Assembly: GCA_963205295.1 (NCBI GenBank)
Contig: CAUJIY010000132.1
Coordinates: forward strand, 1 to 38,805
Reading direction: 5' to 3'
DNA: 38,805 bases
From: Pseudomonadota bacterium
Lineage (GTDB): Bacteria > Pseudomonadota > Gammaproteobacteria > Steroidobacterales > GCA-2729495
Under the pieces are notes generated by a model, which saw only the letters and a program-made list of their open reading frames with translations, was not told the DNA's origin and searched no databases. Made by a program: the position numbers and the translations under genes. Position 1 is the first letter of the stretch. Each line of letters opens with the position of its first letter. This document shows, one piece after another, positions 15,119 through 22,720 of this stretch.

Positions 15119-16968
15119 GGCGATGTCGGTGCCGTGGGCAGGGTGGTGAAACCGGCGAGCAGCGCCGGATCGACATAGCGCTGCACAGCGATGCCGAGGG
15201 TGCCAGGCCCACCGTGTGCACTCGCCGCCGGTCCAAGCTCGGTGACGTAGACGCCGGCCGCGTCCGGCACGGCACCGGCGATGGCGGTCGCGAGCGCGGC
15301 AGCCTCCTCCGGCAGTCCGGCGTGGGCGACGGCGAAGCGGTAGCGGGCGCCCGGCTCGAGACGGCGCGTGGCGAGGCGCGTGAGCGTGGGCACCGGGCTG
15401 GTGCCGCGACGGAACACGGCGGCCACGCCCACGCCCCCGCCGATGCGCAACACCGGCAGTACGGGCAGGATGTGTGCGAGCCAGGTGGCGAGGCGCGGCA
15501 GGCGGCCGCCGCGGGTGGCGTAATCGAGGGTCGACACCGCACCGTAGAGCCGCGTGTCGGCGATCGCGCGCCCGACCGCGGTCACCAGCGCCGGCACGGC
15601 GAGCCCGGCGCGGGCGCACTCGGCGGCATACAGCGCCACCAGGCCCTGGCCGACCGAGACACTCTGGCTGTCGATCACGGTGACGCGCTGCGGGTCGGCG
15701 CTGCGTCGCGCGGCCATGCGCGAGGCCTGCAGCGTGCCGCTGACTCTGCCGAGCAGGCTCACGGCGATGACGTGCTCGTAGTGGCTGGCGAGGAAGTCGT
15801 ACACGCGACGCAGGTCGCCCGGCGCCGGCTGCGAGGTCTTCGGGTGGTGATCGCTCGTGGCGATCTCGCGCAGGAACTCGGCCGGCGTCAGGCCGACCTT
15901 GTCGAGGTAGGTGCGGTCGGCGAAGTGGATGCGCAGCGGTACGGTGTGGATGCCGAGCTCCTCCAGCAGTTCGTCGGGCAGGTCGGCGCCGGTGTCGGTC
16001 ACCACGACCGCGTGGCGCGCTGTGGCGCTGCGTGCGCGGGCCTGGCGCGTCATGTCCTCGGCCTTCTGGCCGCTGACCGCACCGTAACGGGCGGCGAGCG
16101 CGAAGACGGCGGCCGGATCGTCGGAGTGGATGTGGACCTTGACCTTGTCGCGGCTGCCGGCGACGACGAGGCTGTTGCCGAGGGCGGCGAGTTCGTCGCG
16201 CAGCCGGCGCCGGTCGATGCCGCTGCCGCCGATGACGCACTCGGTGCAGAAGCGCAGGCCGTCGTGGTCGTGGCTGGCCTCGACCGGGGCGGCTGGCGCG
16301 GCGACCGCAGCGTCGGCGGCCACGGCTGCCCCTGCCTCGGGCCGCTCGAGCGCCGCGTCAGCCATGCCTTCGATCAGCAGCAGGAAGCCCTTCGCACCGG
16401 CGTCCTCCACGCCCGCCTTACGCAGGGCCGGCAGCGTCTCGCGCGTGGTGGCGACCGCGACCCGTGCGACCTCCGCGGCAGCCGGCAGGATCGCGCGCAG
16501 GTCGCGCGTGCGCGCGTGCACCTGCTGGCCGAAACTGCCCGACACCGCGGTGATCGCCGTGAGGATCGTGCCTTCCTGTGGCGTGTCGAGTGCGCCGCGC
16601 GCGTAGCGGTCGGCGCTGGCGAAGGCATGGGCGAGGTCGGCGGCGTTCACCCGCCGGCGCTCGCCGACGGCATCGGCGAGCCCCTGCAGGAACTCCGCCA
16701 TGATTGCCCCGGAATTGCCGCGGGCGCCGTCGACAGCGGCGTCGGCAGCCACGGCCAGGACCTCGCCGGCGCTGCGGCTGGCGAGGCGCGCGAGGGCATG
16801 GTCGACCGCGCCGAGCGTCATCGACAGGTTGGTGCCGGTGTCGCCGTCGGGTACCGGGTAGACGTTGATGCGGTTGAGAAGTCCCGTCGCCTCGAGCACG
16901 CGCGCAATGCCGGCGCGCAGGGCGAAGCGCAGGTGCTGGCCGTCGATGCGGGTCAGGCGGGCCGGCAT
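15115..16968 (-). CDS. DhaL-DegV fusion protein (FakA-FakB-like fatty acid kinase)
   Basis: 617 residues. Residues 1-205 form a DhaL/Dak2 kinase domain with the Mg-ATP aspartates in YPVPDGDTGTNLSMTL and the GARGNSGAIMAEFLQG motif. Residues ~235-320 look like the middle domain of FakA/YloV. Residues ~325-605 are a DegV fatty-acid-binding domain beginning VVVTDTGADLPDELLEELG. In Firmicutes FakA (kinase) and FakB (acyl carrier) are separate proteins that phosphorylate fatty acids. Here both parts occur in one chain, so a self-contained fatty acid kinase is plausible. Spacing is 36 bp after gspB, with 4 bp overlapping the following membrane protein gene. The substrate and whether acyl-phosphate is used by PlsX/PlsY are not shown by the sequence. 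Confidence 0.85.
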   Translation of the reverse strand: MPARLTRIDGQHLRFALRAGIARVLEATGLLNRINVYPVPDGDTGTNLSMTLGAVDHALARLASRSAGEVLAVAADAAVDGARGNSGAIMAEFLQGLADAVGERRRVNAADLAHAFASADRYARGALDTPQEGTILTAITAVSGSFGQQVHARTRDLRAILPAAAEVARVAVATTRETLPALRKAGVEDAGAKGFLLLIEGMADAALERPEAGAAVAADAAVAAPAAPVEASHDHDGLRFCTECVIGGSGIDRRRLRDELAALGNSLVVAGSRDKVKVHIHSDDPAAVFALAARYGAVSGQKAEDMTRQARARSATARHAVVVTDTGADLPDELLEELGIHTVPLRIHFADRTYLDKVGLTPAEFLREIATSDHHPKTSQPAPGDLRRVYDFLASHYEHVIAVSLLGRVSGTLQASRMAARRSADPQRVTVIDSQSVSVGQGLVALYAAECARAGLAVPALVTAVGRAIADTRLYGAVSTLDYATRGGRLPRLATWLAHILPVLPVLRIGGGVGVAAVFRRGTSPVPTLTRLATRRLEPGARYRFAVAHAGLPEEAAALATAIAGAVPDAAGVYVTELGPAASAHGGPGTLGIAVQRYVDPALLAGFTTLPTAPTSP

Positions 16969-17004
16969 GCAGCAGGCGGCGGGCCGCTCGGGGGCGACCC
17001 GCCG

Positions 17005-17673
17005 TCAGTCGCGCGGCAGCAGGAAGCGTTGGCCGTCGTGGCTGAAGATGGCGCCATCGCGGGTGATCTCCTCCAGGCGTGACCCTTCGGGCAGCTGCAT
17101 GCCCTCGGTGTACTTGCGCATGTTGATGAAGACGAACCGCTGCGCCGGATCGTCGCTGAAGACGTGCAGGTCGAGGTGCAGCACCGGCCCGGCGAGAGCG
17201 CCGGTGGCCACGAGTTGCGCGGCGGTAGGCAGGTCGTCGCGGACGGTTCCGGTCGCGGCTGCTGCGGGCGCCTCGCCGGCTGCCGCGGCGGCAGCGGGGG
17301 GCTCGAGCGTTTCGGTGACAGGTGCGGGTTCGAGCGCAGGCAGGTCGGCGACGTCGGCGTAGTCGCCGGGCGCATCCTCGGCGCCGGCGATCTCGGCGAG
17401 CGAGCGGCCTGCCGCGGGCGGAGTTGCACTCGCCGCGGGCACTGCTGCTACCGGTGCCGGTGATGCCGTCGCGACAGTGGCGGGCGCAGCCGGCTCGCGC
17501 CACCACAACCAGGCCACGAGCACCAGGTTGGCGACGAGCACGACCACGAGCAGCGGCAGCCAGGGGCTGCGCCGTCGTGCCGGCGGCCGATGGCCGGCGT
17601 CGACGAGCCCCGTCCCGGCCTGGCGCTGGCGCTCGGTCTCGCTCTTGCGCAGGGCATCGAGGATGAACGACAT
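17005..17673 (-). CDS. gspB: general secretion pathway protein B (GspB)
   Basis: 222 residues. The cytoplasmic N-terminus MSFILDALRKSETERQRQ is the GspB/PulB/ExeB hallmark, followed by one membrane anchor (LPLLVVVLVANLVLVAWLWW). Next is a long Ala/Pro-rich periplasmic linker and a C-terminal domain (LHLDLHVFSDDPAQRFVFIN... ending DGQRFLLPRD) that matches the T2SSB domain. Works with GspA to place the type II secretin through the peptidoglycan. Starts 12 bp after gspA. No other gsp genes are present, which is common because the AB pair is often unlinked. Confidence 0.92.
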   Translation of the reverse strand: MSFILDALRKSETERQRQAGTGLVDAGHRPPARRRSPWLPLLVVVLVANLVLVAWLWWREPAAPATVATASPAPVAAVPAASATPPAAGRSLAEIAGAEDAPGDYADVADLPALEPAPVTETLEPPAAAAAAGEAPAAAATGTVRDDLPTAAQLVATGALAGPVLHLDLHVFSDDPAQRFVFINMRKYTEGMQLPEGSRLEEITRDGAIFSHDGQRFLLPRD

Positions 17674-17685
17674 CGGGTCCGGCTC

Positions 17686-19299
17686 TCAGTTGGCCCGCGC
17701 CAGGCGCGGCGTGTCGGTGCTGCCGAGGTCGGCGGTGATGGCCACCTGGGTCTGGTGGCTGACGAGGCCGTCAGCCGTGAGCCGGCGCTCGCGCTGGTAC
17801 TGGCGCACGCGCTCTTCGAGCGCGGCGTCGTAGAGATCGGACTGCATCGGCGCGATCGGTTCGCCCTGGATCGTCGCGAGGCTCGCCCGCAGCCAGCGCA
17901 CGTCCGGGTCGCGCATGCCCGGTACCAGCGCCTTGACGTCGGCGGTTTGCGGCCGCCAGAGCAGCAGGTACTCGCCCTGCCAGTAGTCGGCGATCTCGGT
18001 GGCGGCCACGCGGTACTCGCGTCCGGCCAGCGCCACGCGGCCCACGCCGCCACCGAGGCCGGCGAGCAGCGCCTGGTGCTCGACACCGCGGTGGTTGCGC
18101 AGCGTGAGGATCACCGGCGTATCGAGCGTCTGGATCTCCTCGAGCGTCCCGCGCTGGAACAGGCAGCGCAGCCCGAGCGCCTCGGCCTGCTGGCAGGCGC
18201 CTTCGTTGCCGGGCTTGTACGGCTCGCCCCAGAGCGTGAACAGCGCGGCGAAGGCGGTATCGGCGTCGGCGGCATCGGCCAGGCCATCGAGGAGCGTGCC
18301 GAGCTGGTCGAGCTGCTGGGAACGGTCGATTGCGCCCGCTGCCGGCGGCGCAGTCGTCGCGGGCAGGGCCGCTGCCGGTGCCGGCGGGCGTGGCCACAGA
18401 TACCAGGCCGCACCCGCTGCGGCGACTGCCAGCACGGCTGGGCCCGCCATGAGTCGCAGCCAGCGTTGCCAGGGCCCGCGCGCCGCCGTGGGCTGGTCGT
18501 ACACCTCGGCAGCGGCGCGGCGCACGATCACCGGTGTCACCTGGTTCACTTCGGCGGTGAAGGCGCCGAGCAGGGCACGGTCGGCGATCACGTTGATCAT
18601 GCGCGGAATGCCGCGGGCGAGCCGGTAGATCTCGCGGCGCGAGCCATCGGCAAAGATGCGGCCGACGCCGCCGGCCACCTTGACGCGGTGGTCGATGTAG
18701 GCTTCGGTCTCATCGCGCGACAGCGGTTCGAGGTGATAGCGCCCGGTGATGCGCTGGGCGAGCTGGCGCATGTCGTTGCGCGACAGCAGCTCGCGCAGCT
18801 CCGGCTGTCCGATCAGGATGATCTGCAGCAGCTTCTGTTTGGTGGTTTCGAGATTGGTGAGCAGGCGTACCTGCTCGAGTACGTCAGGACGCAGGTTCTG
18901 CGCCTCGTCGACGATCAGGACGGTGCGCCGCCCGCGGCTGTGGTTCTCGAGCAGGAAGCGGTTGAGCGCATCGATCAGTGCCTTGATGCTGCCGCGGGCC
19001 TCCGGCAGCGGCACGCCGAGTTCCTCGCAGATGGCGCAGAGGAATTCCACCCGCGAGATCTGCGGGTTGAGGATCAGGGCGACGTCGGCCGTATCGGGCA
19101 GCTGCTGCAGCAGGCTGCGGACCAGCGTGGTCTTGCCCGTGCCCACTTCGCCAGTGAGCTGGATGAAGCCGCCCGCCTCCTTCACCCCATACAGCAGGTG
19201 CGCCAGCGCCTCCGCGTGGCGCTCGCTCATGAAGAGATAGCGCGGATCGGGCGTGATCGAGAACGGCTTCTCGTGCAGGCCGAAAAAGCTGGTGTACAT
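17686..19299 (-). CDS. gspA: ExeA/GspA-type ATPase with peptidoglycan-binding C-terminus
   Basis: 537 residues. N-terminus MYTSFFGLHEKPFSITPDPRYLF is typical of ExeA. AAA domain: Walker A GEVGTGKTT at ~50-58, Walker B in TVLIVDEAQNL, sensor-like IILIGQPELRELL. One membrane segment near residue 290 (AVLAVAAAGAAWYLW). The periplasmic part has a C39-like region, and the last ~80 residues form a peptidoglycan-binding domain (DPDVRWLRASLA... YDAALEERVRQYQRERRL). Partner of GspB in type II secreton assembly. A TAAGAT hexamer (19311-19316, minus) ends 11 bases before the ATG and no Shine-Dalgarno is visible. Confidence 0.93.
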   Translation of the reverse strand: MYTSFFGLHEKPFSITPDPRYLFMSERHAEALAHLLYGVKEAGGFIQLTGEVGTGKTTLVRSLLQQLPDTADVALILNPQISRVEFLCAICEELGVPLPEARGSIKALIDALNRFLLENHSRGRRTVLIVDEAQNLRPDVLEQVRLLTNLETTKQKLLQIILIGQPELRELLSRNDMRQLAQRITGRYHLEPLSRDETEAYIDHRVKVAGGVGRIFADGSRREIYRLARGIPRMINVIADRALLGAFTAEVNQVTPVIVRRAAAEVYDQPTAARGPWQRWLRLMAGPAVLAVAAAGAAWYLWPRPPAPAAALPATTAPPAAGAIDRSQQLDQLGTLLDGLADAADADTAFAALFTLWGEPYKPGNEGACQQAEALGLRCLFQRGTLEEIQTLDTPVILTLRNHRGVEHQALLAGLGGGVGRVALAGREYRVAATEIADYWQGEYLLLWRPQTADVKALVPGMRDPDVRWLRASLATIQGEPIAPMQSDLYDAALEERVRQYQRERRLTADGLVSHQTQVAITADLGSTDTPRLARAN

Positions 19300-19344
19300 A
19301 CGCCGCGACTATCTTACCGGGTTGCCCACCCGCCTGACGCCGGT

Positions 19345-20259
19345 CTACTGGCTGCGCTGCATGGTGTAGCGGGCCATCCAGCGCAGGCCGTCGGCCTGCG
19401 CCCCGAGGTCGTCGAGACTCGCCAGCGCCCGGCCAAGAAGCTCGTCGGTCCGCCGGTCAGCGGGTTGCAGCCCGAACAGGGCGGGGTACGTGGCCTTCTC
19501 CTTGATGACATCGGAACTGCCGGCGTGATCGGGAGCGGTGAATTCGAGGATGTCGTCGCGGATCTGGTAGGCGATGCCGAGGGCATCGGCGAAGGTCTCC
19601 AGTCGATGCAGGCGCCCGAGCGTGACGCCCGGCAGGCAATGGGCGGCGCCGAGCACGCTCGCGCGCAGCAACCGTCCGGTCTTCAGGCGGTACATGTGCT
19701 CGACCTCCGCCTGGTCGAGGCGCCGGTGTTCGGACGCGAGGTCGAGTGCCTGCCCGCCGGCAATGCCGTTCGGACCGCAGGCCGCGGCGAGCAGCGTCAC
19801 CAGGCGCAGTTGCACGTCGGGCTCGTCGGCCATCACCGGGGCGGCGGCGAGCACTTCGAAGGCGAGCGGCTGCAGGGCGTCGGCGGCGAGGATCGCGGTC
19901 GCCTCGTCGAAGGCGCGGTGGGTTGCGGGCCGGCCGCGGCGCAGGTCGTCGTCGTCCATCGCCGGCAGGTCGTCGTGGATCAGCGAGAAGGCGTGCATCA
20001 GTTCGATCGCTACCGCCGGTGCGTCGAGCCGCTCCACCGCCACGCCGAGGGCCTCGCCCGTGGCATAGACCAGCAACGGCCGCAGCCGCTTGCCGCCGCC
20101 GAGCACCGCGTAGCGCATCGCGGCGTGCAGCCGCTGCGGTGCCAGTGCGGGATCCGGCAGGGCCTGCCCGAGGGCGCGCTCGGTGCGTTCGAGATAGGCG
20201 GGAATGCGGTCGGGGAAAGGCACGCGGGCTGGGTCCTGGGCCACGAGGCGACACAGCAT
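19345..20259 (-). CDS. ispA: geranyl/farnesyl diphosphate synthase
   Basis: Condenses IPP with DMAPP/GPP to C15 prenyl diphosphate, feeding quinone, undecaprenyl and hopanoid synthesis. About 304 residues, usual for IspA. First Asp-rich motif at 96-102 is DDLPAMD, with the two-residue insertion typical of bacterial FPP synthases. Also GGGKRLRPLL, the lysine-threonine pair in YRLKTGRLL, and the second motif YQIRDDILE. The ATG at 20259 is preferred; later GTG codons are possible starts. No dxs follows, although many proteobacteria have xseB-ispA-dxs. Instead it is divergent from mevalonate-pathway genes, giving a compact isoprenoid block. Confidence 0.92.
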   Translation of the reverse strand: MLCRLVAQDPARVPFPDRIPAYLERTERALGQALPDPALAPQRLHAAMRYAVLGGGKRLRPLLVYATGEALGVAVERLDAPAVAIELMHAFSLIHDDLPAMDDDDLRRGRPATHRAFDEATAILAADALQPLAFEVLAAAPVMADEPDVQLRLVTLLAAACGPNGIAGGQALDLASEHRRLDQAEVEHMYRLKTGRLLRASVLGAAHCLPGVTLGRLHRLETFADALGIAYQIRDDILEFTAPDHAGSSDVIKEKATYPALFGLQPADRRTDELLGRALASLDDLGAQADGLRWMARYTMQRSQ

Positions 20260-20311
20260 AGTCCGGCGCCTGGGCGAACGGGAGAGTGCCGGCTGCGGCA
20301 CGCGGCACCTA

Positions 20312-20317
20312 TATAAT
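20312..20317 (+). promoter_or_regulatory. TATAAT -10 element before mvaD
   Basis: Perfect TATAAT eleven bases before the mvaD ATG, embedded in TATATAATG in a GC-rich region. Start of transcription would fall about five bases before the ATG, and there is no Shine-Dalgarno, so mvaD is probably read from a near-leaderless message. No good -35 is seen. The same AT patch could provide the -10 for divergent ispA. Confidence 0.65.
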
Positions 20318-20328
20318 GCCGCCCCGCC

Positions 20329-21318
20329 ATGCGTGCTGCCGCCAGCGCCACCGCGATCGCCCATCCGAACATTGCCCTGGTCAAGTACTGGGGCAAGCGT
20401 GACGACGCGGCCAACCTGCCGGCTGTCGGTTCGCTGTCGCTCACGCTCGATGCCCTGGCCACGCGCACCACGGTGCGCTTCGATTCCGGTCTCGCTGCCG
20501 ACGAGCTTCGGCTCGATGGGAAACCCGACGAACCGGCACGCCGGCGCGTGAGCCGCTGCCTGGACCTGCTGCGTGCGCGTGCCGGCACTGCGGCGCCGGC
20601 CCAGGTGTGGACGCAGAACGACTTCCCGACCGGTGCCGGGCTGGCTTCGTCGGCCTCGGGATTCGCCGCGCTGGTGGTCGCCGGGGCGGCAGCCCTGGGG
20701 CTCGACCTGCCCGCGGACGAGCTCGCCGGGATAGCCCGGATCGGCTCGGGGTCGGCGCCGCGCTCGCTCCACGGCGGCTTCGCCGTGCTGCGCAACCTGC
20801 CGTCCGGTGCTGTCGTATGCGAACCGCTGCTCGCCGCCGGGGCCTGGCCGCTGCGCGTGATCGTGGCGGTGACATCGCCGTTGCCGAAGGAGGTTGGCTC
20901 GCGCGATGGCATGCGCCTGAGCCGCGAGACCTCGCCCTACTACGAGGCCTGGGTGCACAGCCACCCGCCCGACCTCGCCGCGGCCGAGGAGGCCGTGCGC
21001 CGGCGCGACTTCCCCGCACTCGCCACGGTGGCCGAGGCGAGTTGCCTGAAGATGCACGCCGTCATGATGGCGACCCGTCCACCGCTGCTGTACTGGACCG
21101 CGGCCACGGTGGCGGCCATGGAGGCGGTGCGCACCCTGCGCCGCGCCGGCACCGACGTGTTCTTCACCGTCGACGCCGGTCCGCAGGTGAAGGCCGTGAG
21201 CACGGCGGCGGCGGCACCGGCGGTGATGGCGGCTCTCGCCGCCGTGCCGGGCGTCACACGCCTCATCGACAGCGGGCTCGGCCACGGTGCCCGGTGCATC
21301 GACCCGACGCAGCGATGA
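20329..21318 (+). CDS. mvaD: diphosphomevalonate decarboxylase
   Basis: ATP-dependent decarboxylation of mevalonate 5-diphosphate to isopentenyl diphosphate, the last step of the classical mevalonate route. 329 residues, GHMP-kinase fold. Signatures: AHPNIALVKYWGKRD at 11-25, LPAVGSLSLTLD, the ATP loop PTGAGLASSASGFAAL (100-115), IGSGSAPRSLHGGFAVL (138-154; the usual Cys of SGSACRS is Pro here), and the catalytic aspartate in FFTVDAGPQVKAV. The stop overlaps the next gene's ATG (ATGA). Likely acts with the following kinase and feeds the divergent ispA. A mevalonate-3-phosphate-type relative is less likely because a phosphomevalonate kinase is coupled to it. Confidence 0.92.
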   Translation: MRAAASATAIAHPNIALVKYWGKRDDAANLPAVGSLSLTLDALATRTTVRFDSGLAADELRLDGKPDEPARRRVSRCLDLLRARAGTAAPAQVWTQNDFPTGAGLASSASGFAALVVAGAAALGLDLPADELAGIARIGSGSAPRSLHGGFAVLRNLPSGAVVCEPLLAAGAWPLRVIVAVTSPLPKEVGSRDGMRLSRETSPYYEAWVHSHPPDLAAAEEAVRRRDFPALATVAEASCLKMHAVMMATRPPLLYWTAATVAAMEAVRTLRRAGTDVFFTVDAGPQVKAVSTAAAAPAVMAALAAVPGVTRLIDSGLGHGARCIDPTQR

Positions 21319-22355
21319 TCGAGGCCAGCGCTGCGGGCAAGCTGGTGATCAGCGGCGAGTACGCCGTGCTCGACGGGGCGCCCGGCATCGCGGTGGCCGT
21401 GGACGTTCGCGCCAGCGCACGGGTGCGGGTGGCGCAGCGCAGCCAGCTCACCGTGGCCGGTGACGGCGCGTGGGCGTTTGACATCGACAGCACCGGGCGC
21501 CTGCACTGGCCGGTCGTACCGCCGGCAGGCCAGGGCCGGGTGCTCGCAGCCGTCTGGGCCACGCTCGCTGTGGCCGGTGCAGCGCCGGCCGGACCCCGGG
21601 CCGTCACGCTCGATACCCGCGCGTTTTCACGCCCGGTTGCCGGTGCCACTGCCGTCAAGCTCGGCCTCGGCTCGAGCGCGGCGATCACCGCTGCACTGAC
21701 GGGTGTGCTGCTGGCGCAGGCCGGGGCGTTATCGCCCGAGCGCATCCTCGCGCCCGCCATCGCGGCACACCGGGACTTCCAGGGCGGCGGCAGCGGAATC
21801 GACGTCGCCGCGGCGGTCCACGGCGGCGTGATCGCCCTGGTGCCAGGCGCCGGTGCCCCACGGGTGCGGCGCCTCGGTTGGCCCGCGGGCCTGCATGCCC
21901 TGGCCGCATGGACCGGCACCGCCGCCGCCACGCCCACGCTGCTGGCACGCGTGGCGGCGTTCCGCGCACGCGATGCGATGGCCTGCGCCCGCGCGCTGGC
22001 ACCTCTCGACGCGGCGGCCCGCGCCGTGCTCGTGGCGTGGGAAGCTGCCGACGCCGAGGCCGTGCTCGCCAGTGTGGCGGAGTTCGGGCGCCACCTGAGG
22101 GCCTTCGACACGAGCGGTGACATCGGCATCTGGACGCCGGCGCACGAGCGCCTTGCCGGGATGGCCCGGATTGCCGGCGCGCTCTACAAGACCTCGGGTG
22201 CGGGTGGCGGCGATTTCGGCCTGGCGCTGGCGGCCTCGCCCGGCCCGATCGCGCAGTTCGCGGCGGCCTGCGCGGCCGCGGGCGTGCTGACCGTTCCGGT
22301 CGATGCCGCGGTGGGCGGGGTGCAGGTGGCGGATGTTGCGGAGGTCCGGGAGTAG
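21315..22355 (+). CDS. mvaK2: phosphomevalonate kinase
   Basis: 346-residue GHMP kinase predicted to make mevalonate 5-diphosphate. N-terminus AAGKLVISGEYAVLDGAPGI is typical of PMK/MK. The ATP loop is KLGLGSSAAITAAL, then RDFQGGGSGIDVAAAVHGG (PMK-type) and the C-terminal motif 3 KTSGAGGGDFGLALA. Coupled to mvaD through ATGA. Mevalonate kinase itself is a paralogous possibility, but GEYAVLDG plus GGGSGIDV favours PMK. The upstream enzymes (HMG-CoA synthase and reductase, mevalonate kinase, IDI) are not in the window. Confidence 0.85.
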   Translation: MIEASAAGKLVISGEYAVLDGAPGIAVAVDVRASARVRVAQRSQLTVAGDGAWAFDIDSTGRLHWPVVPPAGQGRVLAAVWATLAVAGAAPAGPRAVTLDTRAFSRPVAGATAVKLGLGSSAAITAALTGVLLAQAGALSPERILAPAIAAHRDFQGGGSGIDVAAAVHGGVIALVPGAGAPRVRRLGWPAGLHALAAWTGTAAATPTLLARVAAFRARDAMACARALAPLDAAARAVLVAWEAADAEAVLASVAEFGRHLRAFDTSGDIGIWTPAHERLAGMARIAGALYKTSGAGGGDFGLALAASPGPIAQFAAACAAAGVLTVPVDAAVGGVQVADVAEVRE

Positions 22356-22453
22356 CTCCAGTCGCGGTTTCCAGTCCCGCCCGGCCGGGAAATCGTCCGG
22401 TTCTGTGCACCCCGTCGTCAAGCCGCAGCCGGCCTCCTGCCGACAAGGCGGGC

Positions 22454-22693
22454 GTGGGCAACCTCCGGATCCATGCCGACACCGCAGCGCTCGAGCTTGG
22501 CCTCCTCGAACGGCTCTCCGCGCTCATCGTCTGCAGCCGCTGCCTGCGCCATGGCCTGCGTACGCCCGTGCCGCAGGTCATCTCGCCGCGTCATCGGCCG
22601 CGCACGCTGTGCCCCGACTGTCGCGCAACGGTCAGCGCCGCCGCCCTGCCGGCCGTGACCCGCCTGCGGCCGATCCGGACCTTACCGCGCTAG
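22454..22693 (+). CDS. small two-CxxC (zinc-ribbon-like) protein
   Basis: 79 residues from a GTG. Two cysteine pairs, CSRC and CPDC about 26 residues apart (VCSRCLRHG ... TLCPDCRATV), fit a treble-clef or zinc-ribbon knuckle. The N-terminal part is short and helical. An AAGG six bases upstream is a weak ribosome site. Its codon usage looks like neighbouring genes, but with this GC content chance frames are common, so the Cys pairs are the main support. It lies between mvaK2 and the SDR-like gene. Function unknown. Confidence 0.45.
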   Translation: MGNLRIHADTAALELGLLERLSALIVCSRCLRHGLRTPVPQVISPRHRPRTLCPDCRATVSAAALPAVTRLRPIRTLPR

Positions 22694-22696
22694 AAT
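22691..22696 (+). promoter_or_regulatory. candidate -10 (TAGAAT) of the exported SDR gene
   Basis: TAGAAT begins on the stop codon of the small CxxC gene, 24 bases before the ATG at 22721, with GGAG eight bases from that ATG. No convincing -35. Confidence 0.4.
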
Positions 22697-22720
22697 CCAG
22701 GCTTTTCGTGGAGCCTGTCG

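Noticed and set aside
15214-17082. 622-codon plus-strand frame opposite the DhaL-DegV gene
   Set aside because: Shadow frame with low-complexity Gly/Arg/Ala composition; the minus strand carries two recognisable domains.
19345-21285. 646-codon minus-strand frame suggesting a much longer IspA
   Set aside because: The upstream part is antisense to mvaD. IspA motifs and normal length fit the ATG at 20259.
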